Below, piece by piece: positions 29,101-38,377 of a stretch of 64,000 nt of DNA (positions within the stretch are counted from its first letter, which is position 1; the number at the start of each line of letters is the position of its first letter). The position numbers and the translations under genes were made by a program. The DNA comes from Klugiella xanthotipulae (lineage in GTDB: Bacteria; Actinomycetota; Actinomycetes; Actinomycetales; Microbacteriaceae), in assembly GCF_006716695.1 (NCBI RefSeq), contig NZ_VFPN01000001.1, positions 558,001-622,000 on the forward strand, written 5' to 3'. The notes beneath the pieces are model-generated. The model was given only the letters and a program-made list of their open reading frames with translations. It was not told the origin of the DNA and did no database searches.

Positions 29101-30575
29101 TACTCCTCGCCCAGCAGCACCTGATAGGTGAGCGTGACGCTTTCGGCCGGGGCTAGGGTTCCTTTCCAGGTGAGGTTTTTACCCGAGATGACAGGAACCG
29201 CGCCGGTGGTAGCGGCAAGCGAACCCGCCACCACGGTGGCGTTGTCGAGAACATCCGCCAGGGCATCGGTGAGCGTCACATTCGTGAGGGTGGCATCCCC
29301 TGTGTTTGTCGCACTGACGGAATAGGTGACATAATCGCCAGCGGAAACAGCAGTGCCCGACGCGGGGGTCGCCGACGTGGCCACAGCGAGGCCTGCGGTG
29401 AACCCCTTGACGGTGACGGCAAATGTTGCTGTCTCCATCTCATACAGGCTGAGCTCGTCCACACCCAGGTCGTTACCAATACCGCCGATAGTCATGTTGC
29501 GTACCCCCAGCGTCAGCGAGGTGGCCGAACCGGTATTCACGGTCGAGGTCATACTGGTCCAGGTGGTGGCCGCGTTATTGCAGCTAGGTTGCTTCGGCGA
29601 ATTGACACTCGAACCGATGAGGGTATTGCCCGCGAATAGAGCGCTGCGCACGGGGTTGATGGGGTCCGAATCGTAGCTCAGGTTGGCCAGGTAGCCCGAG
29701 AAGGTGTAGTTCGTGTGGGGGGTGAGACCCGTCACCGTGGTTACCACCAGGTTGTTCGGCACCGGCATATTTTCCGAACCGTTAATGATGAGAAACTTAC
29801 CCGCCTGTTCAGCCGTGGCCGTGGGCACCTGGTAGGAGTTGTTCGCCGAGCAGACCGTTGCACTGTTCACCGTCATCGGGGTACCCACGCTGCGCAGGTC
29901 GGCCCACAGGTTATTGAAGTGCGACGTGGAGCCGCCCATATTTGCGGTCGGCCAGATCGTGTACAGCCCGTCACACGGACCATACTGCGTCGACGTGCAG
30001 GTACCGTTGCTCGCGTTCAGTACCGTGGGGTCCTTATACCGGTACGCCGTGTTGAGATCCGGAAGCACCGGTTTGGCCTGGGCAGGTTCGGATGCGCTGC
30101 CGTTGTAGTCAAATGTGCCGTTGTCAAAATCCGTGATGAGGTTTGCGGCCGAGGTTGACACCCGCGAGAGCTGCAGACCCGACACCGTACCCTCGAACCC
30201 CACCGGCGGCACCAGGCTGACCGCACCGGAACGAGCCGCGGTGCCCACCAGGCTATACAGGATGGGATCGGGTGAGAGCGGTGCGAGCGTCGTTCCCGCC
30301 ACGGTGACCGACCATCCAGCCGGCACCCCGCCTAAGATATAGCTGCTCGACGGAGTAGCCATCTCGTCCGTCACCGTAATGACGAAACCCGGGTCCGCAG
30401 CTGACAGCCGCTTCTGGATTGTTGCGGGGGTCGCGGTGACCGATAAGCCGTCTGTGGCCTCAGCCGGGGTGCCGGGAGTCGAAACGAGGGCAGCAACCAG
30501 GAGGGCCGCGACAACTGCGATTGCTGTCGTGCGGCCGATCCACCGCCGCGCAGCGTTCAGCGTGTAGTCAATCAT
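26187..30575 (-). CDS. Giant DUF11-repeat surface protein with LALTG sortase signal
   Basis: A 1462-residue exported wall protein. Signal peptide about 1-41. An N-terminal beta-rich region (about 45-390) has four Cys and an ITDFDNGTFDYNG motif; its exact family is not recognised. Eight DUF11-type Ig-like repeats begin near residues 395, 538, 680, 800, 927, 1052, 1184 and 1304. The last six are of one subtype with a DDH(R/L)T-like entry, a TFVSA core strand and a linker holding two Cys and a DTD(R). LALTG (1425-1429), a hydrophobic anchor and NRRRGGGR close the protein, the layout of class E sortase substrates. No good ribosome site. It lies 155 bp downstream of the ECF fusion gene, same strand. 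Probably an adhesin or fibrous surface layer component. Confidence 0.87.
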   Translation of the reverse strand: MIDYTLNAARRWIGRTTAIAVVAALLVAALVSTPGTPAEATDGLSVTATPATIQKRLSAADPGFVITVTDEMATPSSSYILGGVPAGWSVTVAGTTLAPLSPDPILYSLVGTAARSGAVSLVPPVGFEGTVSGLQLSRVSTSAANLITDFDNGTFDYNGSASEPAQAKPVLPDLNTAYRYKDPTVLNASNGTCTSTQYGPCDGLYTIWPTANMGGSTSHFNNLWADLRSVGTPMTVNSATVCSANNSYQVPTATAEQAGKFLIINGSENMPVPNNLVVTTVTGLTPHTNYTFSGYLANLSYDSDPINPVRSALFAGNTLIGSSVNSPKQPSCNNAATTWTSMTSTVNTGSATSLTLGVRNMTIGGIGNDLGVDELSLYEMETATFAVTVKGFTAGLAVATSATPASGTAVSAGDYVTYSVSATNTGDATLTNVTLTDALADVLDNATVVAGSLAATTGAVPVISGKNLTWKGTLAPAESVTLTYQVLLGEEYRSGQSLVRGVVGSATDPAGGAVASGCTTGAETACSTVHPIIAGDPSLSIALQADSPSGQAVTRGSTVTYTVTASNTGETPLTGVTIRNDLADVLDDATIQDSSLAASTGPAPTRAGNLLTWTGPLGIGKSVTLTYAVVVKTDFAEATTLLNRATAEASDPNGGSVPATCVTDTGRGCLTTHPVPVAGVSIAKNDHTEIVGTGEDTTYDLVVTNTGEDRATGVTVTDSLPEELTFVSATKGGRYDPDTRTVRWDVGTIPVSGTQTVSVTATVDPALAPNHSISNTATVSSAEGCTAICSATDVDRTPAISVVVDDHREVVRSADVLTYDVVVANTGDGAVPGVVVTSILPPNTEFVSATGGGVPSEDGTTVTWTLGERGAHTTETLTVTVRVGSVSAGDSVVHNATVTSDHGCTNDPATPGDECGARDTDSVPAVSVTTDDHLTTAVPGGQNTYDVVVTNRMPGVAPRVTVTQVLSDDLTFVSADAHGTYDPTNRTVTWNLGDLPAGAQTTLHVTGTVAKGVLPNATVVATARVATDGTCADDITTVTNECESSDTDRVPAIGITVDDGLTIVRSGQTAVYTITARNDGDDEATEVMVRDTMPTNVDFVTSSITATQSIDNPLAFEWNVGTIAPGASVTITVTVRVHDDLPADTRVVNTASIATAGVCVDNPATPVAECVSVDTDRLPSDVWILLDDHLTVIAPAQELVYDIVVGNNSATNTVEAAEVTNTLPDNVTFVSASDGGELNAADGTVTWSLPRIAPGGTTTVQVTVTADKDIAPGAHVLSTALVQIPGGCSSPDACESFDLDGVADLGITLDDHRTQVDVDEQLTYDLVISNRSTVAASEVVARDQLPPTLTFVSATGGGTYDEKTREVTFELGELGAGADVTVQVVATVNAGGFGVVLNPATVTSAQGCTDTDACQASDTDLVQGLALTGSSPFPLGLAAVFLLASGVFLAMCNRRRGGGRVV

Positions 30576-30631
30576 GTGCGAGGAAATTCACTTTCTCAAA
30601 TTGGGTGGGGTGTGAACCGCGACCCGACCCC

Positions 30632-30652
30632 TATAACCGGGTGCACGTTATA
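30632..30652. promoter_or_regulatory. Inverted repeat TATAAC-N9-GTTATA upstream of DUF11 gene
   Basis: Perfect 6-bp half-sites 57 bp upstream of the DUF11 protein start, overlapping any likely promoter. It may be an operator or a -10 region; no regulator is known to match. Confidence 0.35.
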
Positions 30653-30730
30653 CAGCAACCTGCCTGTTCACACCGTTAATAAGGAGTGGACGTAAGACGC
30701 TTTAATCACGCAAAGTAATGCAGAAAAAAT

Positions 30731-32110
30731 TTAGGTGGTGCGGACAGTGGCAACGGGAAGGGGCGCATCGGCCGCAATATCCACGACAAATTGCAGGTTA
30801 TAGGCCTGCAATCGCGCCATATTGAGGGTGGGTGTGCAGACGCTCACCCGGTTGGTCACCACGCACCCGGCGGAGACCGCCGACACCGCAACACCGTCCG
30901 GCATGGTCACCGTCACCTCATAATCGCCGGGGCTGCCCTCGCCCTCAACCGTGACCGTGAGCAGAAGCTGAATACCGCTCCCGCCCGCCCAGTACTCGGG
31001 CGGCACCTCCCGCCACTCGACGCTCACGACACCGGACGAGGAAGGCGTCGAGGTCGCAAGACGGTCGGGTACGGCCGATACGCTCGCCGTCGTGTCCGCC
31101 TCCGGGGGAGTATCAGCAGCGTTCTCCTCGGCGGGCACGCGCGCCGACACCTCAACCGCCGAGCCCGAGCCGCTGACCGTGGGCGCGACGAGGGCGGGCT
31201 GAAGCAGTGGAAACAGGATGACCCCGGCCGCAACCACCAGGCCAACGCTCGGCACGCCGATCTTAAGCAGAGTTGCCCGCAGCCCCGCACCGCCCAGCGG
31301 TGTGGACACAGGAGCGCTCCCCGCGAGAACGGACGCCGATCCCCCCACAGCGGAGGTGCCCGCCATACCCGCGAGGTCGCCCACAAAGACCAACCCCAGC
31401 AGAACCGCAACCGGCACGCGGGCGGCCAACATGGCGTGCAGCAGAGTCTGGCAGCGCGGGCACCCCTCGCAGTGCTGTTCGATTCGGCGGCGGCGCAGTG
31501 CCGTGGAGCGACCGCGCGCGTACGCGGCTAGGTAGTCGTCGCGCATCTCACTGCATGTGAGATTATCGGCGACAAGCTCCTGTAAGTAGCGGGTGCGCAG
31601 GAGGTCGCGGGCCCGATGCACCGCCGAGCCCACCGAACGCTCGGAGAGTCCGAGGCGCTGGGCGACCTCGGCCAGCCGCATCCCCTCAACCTCAACCAGG
31701 TAGAGGATGGTCTGTGACCGTTCGGACAACTGGAGAAACGCCCGACGGACGGCCCGGGCGGCGGCGATGCCGTCGTCATCGGGAAGGACGGGGTCCTGAC
31801 TCTCTTCGGCGATCTGGTCGATATCCGGGGTCGCAACGAGCCGGTTTTCCACAGCGAGTACTTTGAGGGCTTCGTGACGGACAGCCACGCGCATGTAGGA
31901 GATGAATGCCGCACGGGTGGGGCCACCCCCGGCCCGTATCGCGCGGAGCACGGAGAGAGAGGTCTCGGCAACAACATCTTCACGCAGCGACTCGTCGCGG
32001 ATCAACGACGCCGCAAACCGCTCCAGATTCCGTTGCGACCGCACGAAAAGGTCCCAAAACTCCTCTTCGCTGATCGAGTTGCTCGTCAACTCACTCATAA
32101 CAACCCGCAC
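30731..32110 (-). CDS. ECF sigma factor fused to zinc-finger anti-sigma, membrane and sensor-like domain
   Basis: A 459-residue fusion. Region 2 (about 17-85) shows LREDVVAETSLSVLRA; region 4 (about 120-178) shows LSERSQTILYLVEVEGM and SERSVGSAVHRARDLLR. A zinc-finger anti-sigma module follows: Cys186, then H213-x3-C217-x2-C220. Two hydrophobic segments (about 227-249, 284-309) precede a Thr/Ser/Pro linker and a DUF11-like beta domain with C416-x8-C425-T. If both segments span the membrane the last domain would be inside; if only one does, it is outside, which the Cys pair and linker favour. GTG 32110 is used because AGGGGA stands 5 nt before it. It likely regulates itself and the surface gene downstream (inference). 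Confidence 0.85.
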   Translation of the reverse strand: MRVVMSELTSNSISEEEFWDLFVRSQRNLERFAASLIRDESLREDVVAETSLSVLRAIRAGGGPTRAAFISYMRVAVRHEALKVLAVENRLVATPDIDQIAEESQDPVLPDDDGIAAARAVRRAFLQLSERSQTILYLVEVEGMRLAEVAQRLGLSERSVGSAVHRARDLLRTRYLQELVADNLTCSEMRDDYLAAYARGRSTALRRRRIEQHCEGCPRCQTLLHAMLAARVPVAVLLGLVFVGDLAGMAGTSAVGGSASVLAGSAPVSTPLGGAGLRATLLKIGVPSVGLVVAAGVILFPLLQPALVAPTVSGSGSAVEVSARVPAEENAADTPPEADTTASVSAVPDRLATSTPSSSGVVSVEWREVPPEYWAGGSGIQLLLTVTVEGEGSPGDYEVTVTMPDGVAVSAVSAGCVVTNRVSVCTPTLNMARLQAYNLQFVVDIAADAPLPVATVRTT

Positions 32111-32540
32111 TCATCCCCTGATGACGTCCCCCACTCACTAGCTGGGCCAATAGTAAGCATGACGTGTAAAAATTCGCGTGAAATATCATCAAATCTCACC
32201 CCGAACACGGGTTTAATTCATACTCAGCGAGCGAGTTTCCTCGCCGAATAGCGATCATCCCGACGCTCGCGACCAATGCCCAACCCTCAACGCCCCTGGA
32301 GAGGGAAGTTTTATCAGACACACGACAGGCCAGGACGCTTCTCACTACCCACGCGGCACCACGCCCGACCCGGCGAGGTTTTCACCAGAGAGAAAATAGA
32401 TTTTTATTCATGAGAATCCCTTTATGACTTAATATTTCCCACCTGTAGTCCAATGGGAAAGGCTCACTTATAGCCGCAGAGGCCCGTCCAGCTGAGCCGC
32501 ATGGAAGCCGAATGATTATCACATCACGGCCACCGGAACC

Positions 32541-32576
32541 GCTTCGGATAGCGAGGTTATCCTCGCTATCCGAAGC
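32541..32576. repeat. Perfect 16-bp stem hairpin in non-coding DNA
   Basis: 32541-32556 is the exact reverse complement of 32561-32576 with a TTAT loop. There is no flanking gene end for it to terminate and no U-tract, so it may be a remnant terminator of a lost gene or a structured RNA element. Confidence 0.7.
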
Positions 32577-33328
32577 GGGCGGCTGTGCACACCGACGAGA
32601 ACGAGTACATACTCATACACGGCGAATCGTCCCACTCGCGACGCTCTCTATTCGGTGTCACAGTATGCCGACACACCCGCCGAGATCAGCGAGCGGGTCA
32701 CCCCGTTCGGCCGCGGCGTGGGCCTCCAGGAAAAACTTCTCCTGCGGTCCGATGCCCACATTTCGTGGAAACCGGCCATACCCCGCCGAAAATGCAGCGG
32801 CTACGCGCTTGTTACGCCCGAGCCCGCCCGGCGAGAAAACGCCACTCCCGTGGTCGAGATACACGAGACAGGAGTGGAGTCGCAGTCGCCAACTCGGCCC
32901 GCGAAGGTCGAGTAATCGCACACCAGAAAACGCTCTCGATTATCCGCTTGATTTCATAGTTATCCCCAACCCCCATTTTGTATCCCCCTTCACTCAACCC
33001 AAGCCCCCATAGCTCGAATATCGTCACGAAGTGGATAGTTCAGAAAGTACAATAACACCGACCTGAAAGTCAATCCTGAGGCTAACATCAGTAAGGATTT
33101 TTAGTGTTATTAATCAAGTAATTGTGTAAGGTTCGCTAAAAAATTTGTTTATTTTTTAAATAAGTACAGAAGTGTTTATCTTTTTTCTCAGATAAACCGC
33201 ACGTTTCCGACGGTTTTTGCCACACGTCTCTCCACCCATGAACGCCGTGCGAGAAAGTTGCACAAGCAACCCGCAAAACAAATATGAATTATTTAGTTTT
33301 GATAACAATTCACGGTTGCCTCATTCAA

Positions 33329-33393
33329 CCCCGGGCATCCGGCACTATACGCCGGATGCCCGGGGTCACTACCCATTCGGGCGGTGACCCCGG
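33329..33393 (-). terminator. guaB terminator region with two overlapping hairpins
   Basis: 33329-33343 pairs perfectly with 33351-33365 (15 bp). 33360-33369 pairs perfectly with 33384-33393 (10 bp). The two stems share 33360-33365 and exclude each other. They lie 32 bp after the guaB stop. Confidence 0.65.
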
Positions 33394-33424
33394 GCATCAC
33401 CGAGGACAACGGGCGCGGCAGCCC

Positions 33425-34969
<1,545 letters not shown>

Positions 34970-35087
34970 TCAAGAGGCGCGCAGTGTAACAATCGTAAAC
35001 GACACCGGGGCCGAATATGTTCCTGCGGAGGAATTAGTCAGACCGGCCCGGGGGAACCGGAGTCCGCGCGCCGTGGGGCCGAGCCCG

Positions 35088-35987
35088 CTAGCGACCCGCG
35101 GCGGCCCGCTGTCGGCGTCCAGCACCCACCATATCGATAACAAGCATGAGTACCGCCAGCCAGACGATACCAAACCCCACCCAGCGCGCCGGCGGCATCG
35201 CCTCATGCATGATGTACACGGCAAACAGAAACTGCAGAATGGGGGCCACAAACTGCGTCAAACCCACCTGGGTGAGGGTGAGCCGACGCGCGCCCGCAGC
35301 GAAGAGCAGGAGCGGCACAGCCGTGGCCGCTCCCGTGCCCACCAGCAGGGCGGTGTGTACGGGCGAAACGCTGATGATCGTGAGACCAGCCGTACCGGAC
35401 ACCACGGCCAGTTGGATCATCGCCACCGGTGCCAGCCATACGGTCTCAATCGTGAGACCGGGGATCGCATCCACCCGGGCACCGGTGCGCTTCTTCACAT
35501 AGCCGTACAGCGCAAACGAGAACGCCAGCACGAGCGAGATCCAGGGCAGCCGACCGTAATCAACGGTGAGGATCACAACGGCCACGCACGCGACTCCCAC
35601 CGAGGCCCACTGCAGCGGCCGTAGCTTTTCGCGCAGCAGGATCACGCCCAGCAGCACCGTCACGATGGGGTTAATAAAGTAGCCGAGGCTCGTCTCCAGC
35701 ACGCGACCGGCGAGGGCCCCGTAGATGAAAACCTGCCAGTTCAGGTAGATCACGAGGCCGGCCACACCACCGGCACAGAGCACCCGGGGCGTCCGAAAGA
35801 TCGCGATCAGAGCGGGCCAGGTACGCGTGACCGTGAGTAGCAGCGCGCAGAATATCAGTGAAAAAAGGACCCGCCAGGGCACAATCTCAAACGGACTCGC
35901 CGCGCTCACAAGGACAAAGTAAGCGGGAAGGATACCCCACAGCAGATAGGCCCCCAGGGCGTAAGTCAGCCCGGTACGTTCATTCAC
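35088..35987 (-). CDS. rarD: EamA-family transporter RarD
   Basis: A 299-residue membrane protein with ten hydrophobic segments arranged as two EamA halves. The first holds YALGAYLLWGILPAYFVLV, IVPWRVLFSLIFCALLL and IYLNWQVFIYGALAGRVLETSLGYFINPI, the last being distinctive for the RarD subgroup. Substrate unknown (drug/metabolite transporter superfamily). The start is GTG 35987, preceded by TAAGAT and exactly six bases, with no separated ribosome site: a likely leaderless mRNA. Confidence 0.9.
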   Translation of the reverse strand: MNERTGLTYALGAYLLWGILPAYFVLVSAASPFEIVPWRVLFSLIFCALLLTVTRTWPALIAIFRTPRVLCAGGVAGLVIYLNWQVFIYGALAGRVLETSLGYFINPIVTVLLGVILLREKLRPLQWASVGVACVAVVILTVDYGRLPWISLVLAFSFALYGYVKKRTGARVDAIPGLTIETVWLAPVAMIQLAVVSGTAGLTIISVSPVHTALLVGTGAATAVPLLLFAAGARRLTLTQVGLTQFVAPILQFLFAVYIMHEAMPPARWVGFGIVWLAVLMLVIDMVGAGRRQRAAAGR

Positions 35988-35993
35988 CTCCCT

Positions 35994-35999
35994 ATCTTA
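35994..35999 (-). promoter_or_regulatory. Putative leaderless -10 element of rarD
   Basis: TAAGAT followed by AGGGAG and GTG. The regulator gene at 63454 has the same six-base spacer after its TAGAAT. Confidence 0.5.
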
Positions 36000-36029
36000 G
36001 GGGCGGAATCCACGCACACCCCGAACGCG

Positions 36030-36065
36030 TGAGAGCCCCGGATGCCGATGCATCCGGGGCTCTCA
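36030..36065 (-). terminator. groES terminator
   Basis: Perfect 16-bp stem (36030-36045 with 36050-36065) and a 4-nt loop, 16 bp after the groES stop, upstream of rarD. Confidence 0.75.
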
Positions 36066-36080
36066 TCTAACGCGGTGTTC

Positions 36081-36377
36081 TTAGCGAACGACGATGGCAA
36101 GCACGTCGCGAGCGGAGAGAACGAGGAGGTCCTCACCCGAGTACTTCACCTCGGTTCCACCGTACTTGGAGTAGATCACCTTGTCGCCAACGGCGATGTC
36201 AAGCGGAACACGGTTTCCGTTGTCATCAATGCGGCCGGGGCCAACGGCCACAACCTCGCCCTCCTGGGGCTTTTCCTTGGCGGTATCAGGGATAACCAGG
36301 CCAGACGCAGTCGTCTGCTCTGCCTCTACCTGCTTGATAACAATGCGATCCTCGAGCGGCTTAATGGAGACCGACAC
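36081..36377 (-). CDS. groES: Co-chaperonin GroES
   Basis: A 98-residue 10-kDa chaperonin cap for Gro[32 protein letters not shown] is split by the mobile loop ([11 protein letters not shown]), and [21 protein letters not shown] closes the barrel. The start is GTG 36377 with AGAGG upstream. No groEL follows within the window, so the chaperonin partner is encoded elsewhere. Two CIRCE-type operators lie 40 and 85 bp upstream, indicating HrcA heat-shock repression. Confidence 0.97.
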   Translation of the reverse strand: MSVSIKPLEDRIVIKQVEAEQTTASGLVIPDTAKEKPQEGEVVAVGPGRIDDNGNRVPLDIAVGDKVIYSKYGGTEVKYSGEDLLVLSARDVLAIVVR

Positions 36378-36416
36378 AGTTGACCTCTTTCTTGAACGTA
36401 AATATCAGAGCATGAG

Positions 36417-36443
36417 TTAGCACCCTCACGACGAGAGTGCTAA
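36417..36443. promoter_or_regulatory. CIRCE operator 1 (HrcA site) of groES
   Basis: TTAGCACCC, nine bases, GAGTGCTAA: one mismatch from the canonical TTAGCACTC-N9-GAGTGCTAA. Located 40 bp upstream of the groES start. Confidence 0.9.
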
Positions 36444-36461
36444 GTCGAGTTTAGGGTCTCA

Positions 36462-36488
36462 TTGGCACTCACGCAAGGTGAGTGCCAA
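36462..36488. promoter_or_regulatory. CIRCE-like operator 2 upstream of groES
   Basis: TTGGCACTC, nine bases, GAGTGCCAA: perfect dyad with the CIRCE spacing, embedded in a longer 15-bp perfect inverted repeat (36458-36472 with 36478-36492). It could serve groES, the divergent gene at 36565, or both. Confidence 0.75.
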
Positions 36489-36564
36489 TGAGAAGACGTC
36501 CCATGACACCGAACAGGGGCCTCGCTATACTGGGCAGGCTCTCCAATTGCAAAGGATGTCCGCC

Positions 36565-37011
36565 GTGACCATTCAGCCACCCCCTGGGCCCACAGCCGGT
36601 TACCGCGCCCCGTCTCCCACCCAGCCCGGCTACGGCCAACAGCACTACCCGCAACCGCAGTACGGCCAGCCCGGGTACGGGGCACCCGGCCAGGGCCCAC
36701 AGCACTACCCCACCCAGCCGCTCGTCGGCTCCTACTATCCCCAGTTCGCCCAGCCGCGCACCAACGTCCTCGCCATCGTCACGCTGTGTGCCGCGTTTTT
36801 TCTGCCCCTCGCCGGTATCGTCACGGGCCATATTGCCCTGCGCCAACTGCGCACCTCCGGTGAGGGCGGCCAGGGGTTAGCGGTGGCCGGGCTTATTATC
36901 TCGTATGTATTCACCGGGATCATCACCCTGGTCATCCTCTTCTATCTCCTCGGGCTCCTGCTCTGGGGAGGTTTCCTTCTGGCATTGTTAGGGACCACCG
37001 CAACGGTATGA
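36565..37011 (+). CDS. DUF4190-type small membrane protein
   Basis: A 148-residue protein with a Pro/Gly/Tyr/Gln-rich cytoplasmic N-terminus (about 1-60, repeated PQYGQPGYG-like units) and two membrane helices flanking GHIALRQLRTSGEGGQGLAVAGLI, the hallmark loop of DUF4190 proteins. The start is taken as GTG 36565 (8 nt after GGA); ATG 36556 directly abuts AAAGG and is less likely. It overlaps the methyltransferase start by 4 bp (ATGA). Function unknown. Its upstream DNA is the dual CIRCE region of groES. Confidence 0.8.
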   Translation: MTIQPPPGPTAGYRAPSPTQPGYGQQHYPQPQYGQPGYGAPGQGPQHYPTQPLVGSYYPQFAQPRTNVLAIVTLCAAFFLPLAGIVTGHIALRQLRTSGEGGQGLAVAGLIISYVFTGIITLVILFYLLGLLLWGGFLLALLGTTATV

Positions 37012-38279
37012 CAGACGAATCGACGGCCCCCCTCTGGGACGAGCTGGCCTTCCTCGGCGGCGAGGAGGGCCAGGCACTGCTAACCGAGCTCGCCGCTGCA
37101 CCCGGAGACGACGCCGTCGCGCTGGTCAGTCGCCTGCGCAAACGCGGTCTCACTCCCGAACAGGTTTCCGCCGCGGTCAGTCAGGCCGCACTACGGCGTA
37201 AAGCCACGGGCAAGTTCGGCCCGGAGTCCGCCGAGCTCTTCTTTACCGAGGCCGGCCTGGAACAGGCTACGCGACACACGGTCGCCGACCGGCACGCTGC
37301 CCGCTTCGCTACGGCTGGCCTCACCCATGTGGCCGATCTGGGCTGCGGCATCGGCGCGGATGCCCTCGCCCTCGCCCGCGCCGGGCTCACCGTCACCGCC
37401 GTGGAGCGCGACGAGCACACCGCACGGGTGGCCGCCCTCAACCTCAGCAGGTACCCTCGGGCACGGGTGATCACGGCGGATGCCGAGAGCGGCCAGATCG
37501 CTGCCCTCCTCACCGGCCGCAACGGCGATCTCGACGGCACCGTTGACGCGGTGTTTCTCGACCCAGCCCGCCGCACCTCCGGTCGCCGCAACACCCGCCG
37601 CCTGACCGACCCCAATGACTACTCCCCCTCGCTCACGTTTGCGCTTGACCTCGCCGAACGTCTCCCCGTCGGCATTAAGCTCGGCCCCGGGCTCGACCGC
37701 GAGCTCATCCCCGACGCCGTTGAAGCACAGTGGGTATCCGTCGGTGGACAGGTGGTCGAGATGGGGCTCTGGAGCGGACCGCTCGCCCGGCCAGGCATCC
37801 GCCGCTCAGCCCTCGTTACGGCGGGCACCACCACCCACGAACTCGCCGCAGCGGCCGATGCTACGGATGCCGAGGTGCGCGATCTCGGCACCTATCTGTA
37901 TGAGCCTGACGGGGCCGTCATCCGGGCCCGTCTGATCGGCGCACTCGCGGGTCAGTTAACTGCCGGGATGCTGAGCGAGAGCATTGCCTACCTCACGGGC
38001 GACACGCTGGTCACGACCCCTTTCGCTGCGGCTTTTCGGGTGCGAGAGGTTCTCCCCGTGCGCGAACGCGACCTCAAGAGGGCACTGCGCGAACGCCGCA
38101 TTGGCACGCTTGAGATTAAGAAGCGCGGGGTCGATATTGACCCCGCCGAATTGCGCACGAGGCTGGCACTGCGGGGGCCGGAGTCGGCCACACTGATCGT
38201 GACGCGAATGGGTGAGAAACGTGTGGCGCTTCTCGCGGATCGCGTCTCAGCGGGTAACCCTGTGTTTTCTGAGGCCTGA
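37008..38279 (+). CDS. Class I SAM-dependent methyltransferase, THUMP-like domain protein
   Basis: A 423-residue protein. A helical N-terminus (about 1-95) is followed by a Rossmann methyltransferase core with VADLGCGIGADALALARAG (SAM site), VTAVERDEH and AVFLDPARRTSGRR (a D-P-A-R motif reminiscent of nucleic-acid methylases). The C-terminal part (LEIKKRGVDIDPAELRTRLALRG) is the THUMP-like module common to this actinobacterial family. An RNA substrate is probable but unproven. Translationally coupled to the preceding DUF4190 gene. Confidence 0.87.
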   Translation: MTDESTAPLWDELAFLGGEEGQALLTELAAAPGDDAVALVSRLRKRGLTPEQVSAAVSQAALRRKATGKFGPESAELFFTEAGLEQATRHTVADRHAARFATAGLTHVADLGCGIGADALALARAGLTVTAVERDEHTARVAALNLSRYPRARVITADAESGQIAALLTGRNGDLDGTVDAVFLDPARRTSGRRNTRRLTDPNDYSPSLTFALDLAERLPVGIKLGPGLDRELIPDAVEAQWVSVGGQVVEMGLWSGPLARPGIRRSALVTAGTTTHELAAAADATDAEVRDLGTYLYEPDGAVIRARLIGALAGQLTAGMLSESIAYLTGDTLVTTPFAAAFRVREVLPVRERDLKRALRERRIGTLEIKKRGVDIDPAELRTRLALRGPESATLIVTRMGEKRVALLADRVSAGNPVFSEA

Positions 38280-38295
38280 AGATCCTCTGTTCACT

Positions 38296-38324
38296 TTGAC
38301 AAAGTATACCCCCGGGGGTATTTT
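38296..38324 (+). promoter_or_regulatory. Strong promoter with CsoR-like operator in its spacer
   Basis: TTGACA (38296-38301), exactly 17 bp, TATTTT (38319-38324). The spacer is almost entirely the 16-bp palindrome ATACCCCCGGGGGTAT (38306-38321), which also enters the -10. This is the shape of CsoR/RcnR-family Cu(I)-responsive operators. It points at the small Cys-rich gene at 38378. Confidence 0.75.
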
Positions 38325-38377
38325 CATTACGGGGTTGATATTTATCACCCCCGACACCTCCACACCGGAAGAACACC

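Larger units (their letters stand above)
32111..33424. other. 1.3-kb AT-rich gene desert upstream of the ECF fusion gene
   Basis: No gene I can defend. The stretches 32390-32450 and 33040-33300 are much richer in A/T than the rest of the window. The centre (32500-33010) has coding-like GC and short open frames on both strands without recognisable products, possibly a decayed gene. The right end holds the guaB terminator. It must contain the promoter of the ECF fusion gene. Confidence 0.6.

Noticed and set aside
32658-32921. Short minus-strand frame in the gene desert (product with GPQEKFFLEAHAAAERGD)
   Set aside because: It looks faintly protein-like but has no start signal and no recognised family; kept only as a hint of a decayed gene.
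32111-33424. tRNA or known small RNA in the gene desert
   Set aside because: No cloverleaf, CCA-adjacent stem or known RNA signature seen.
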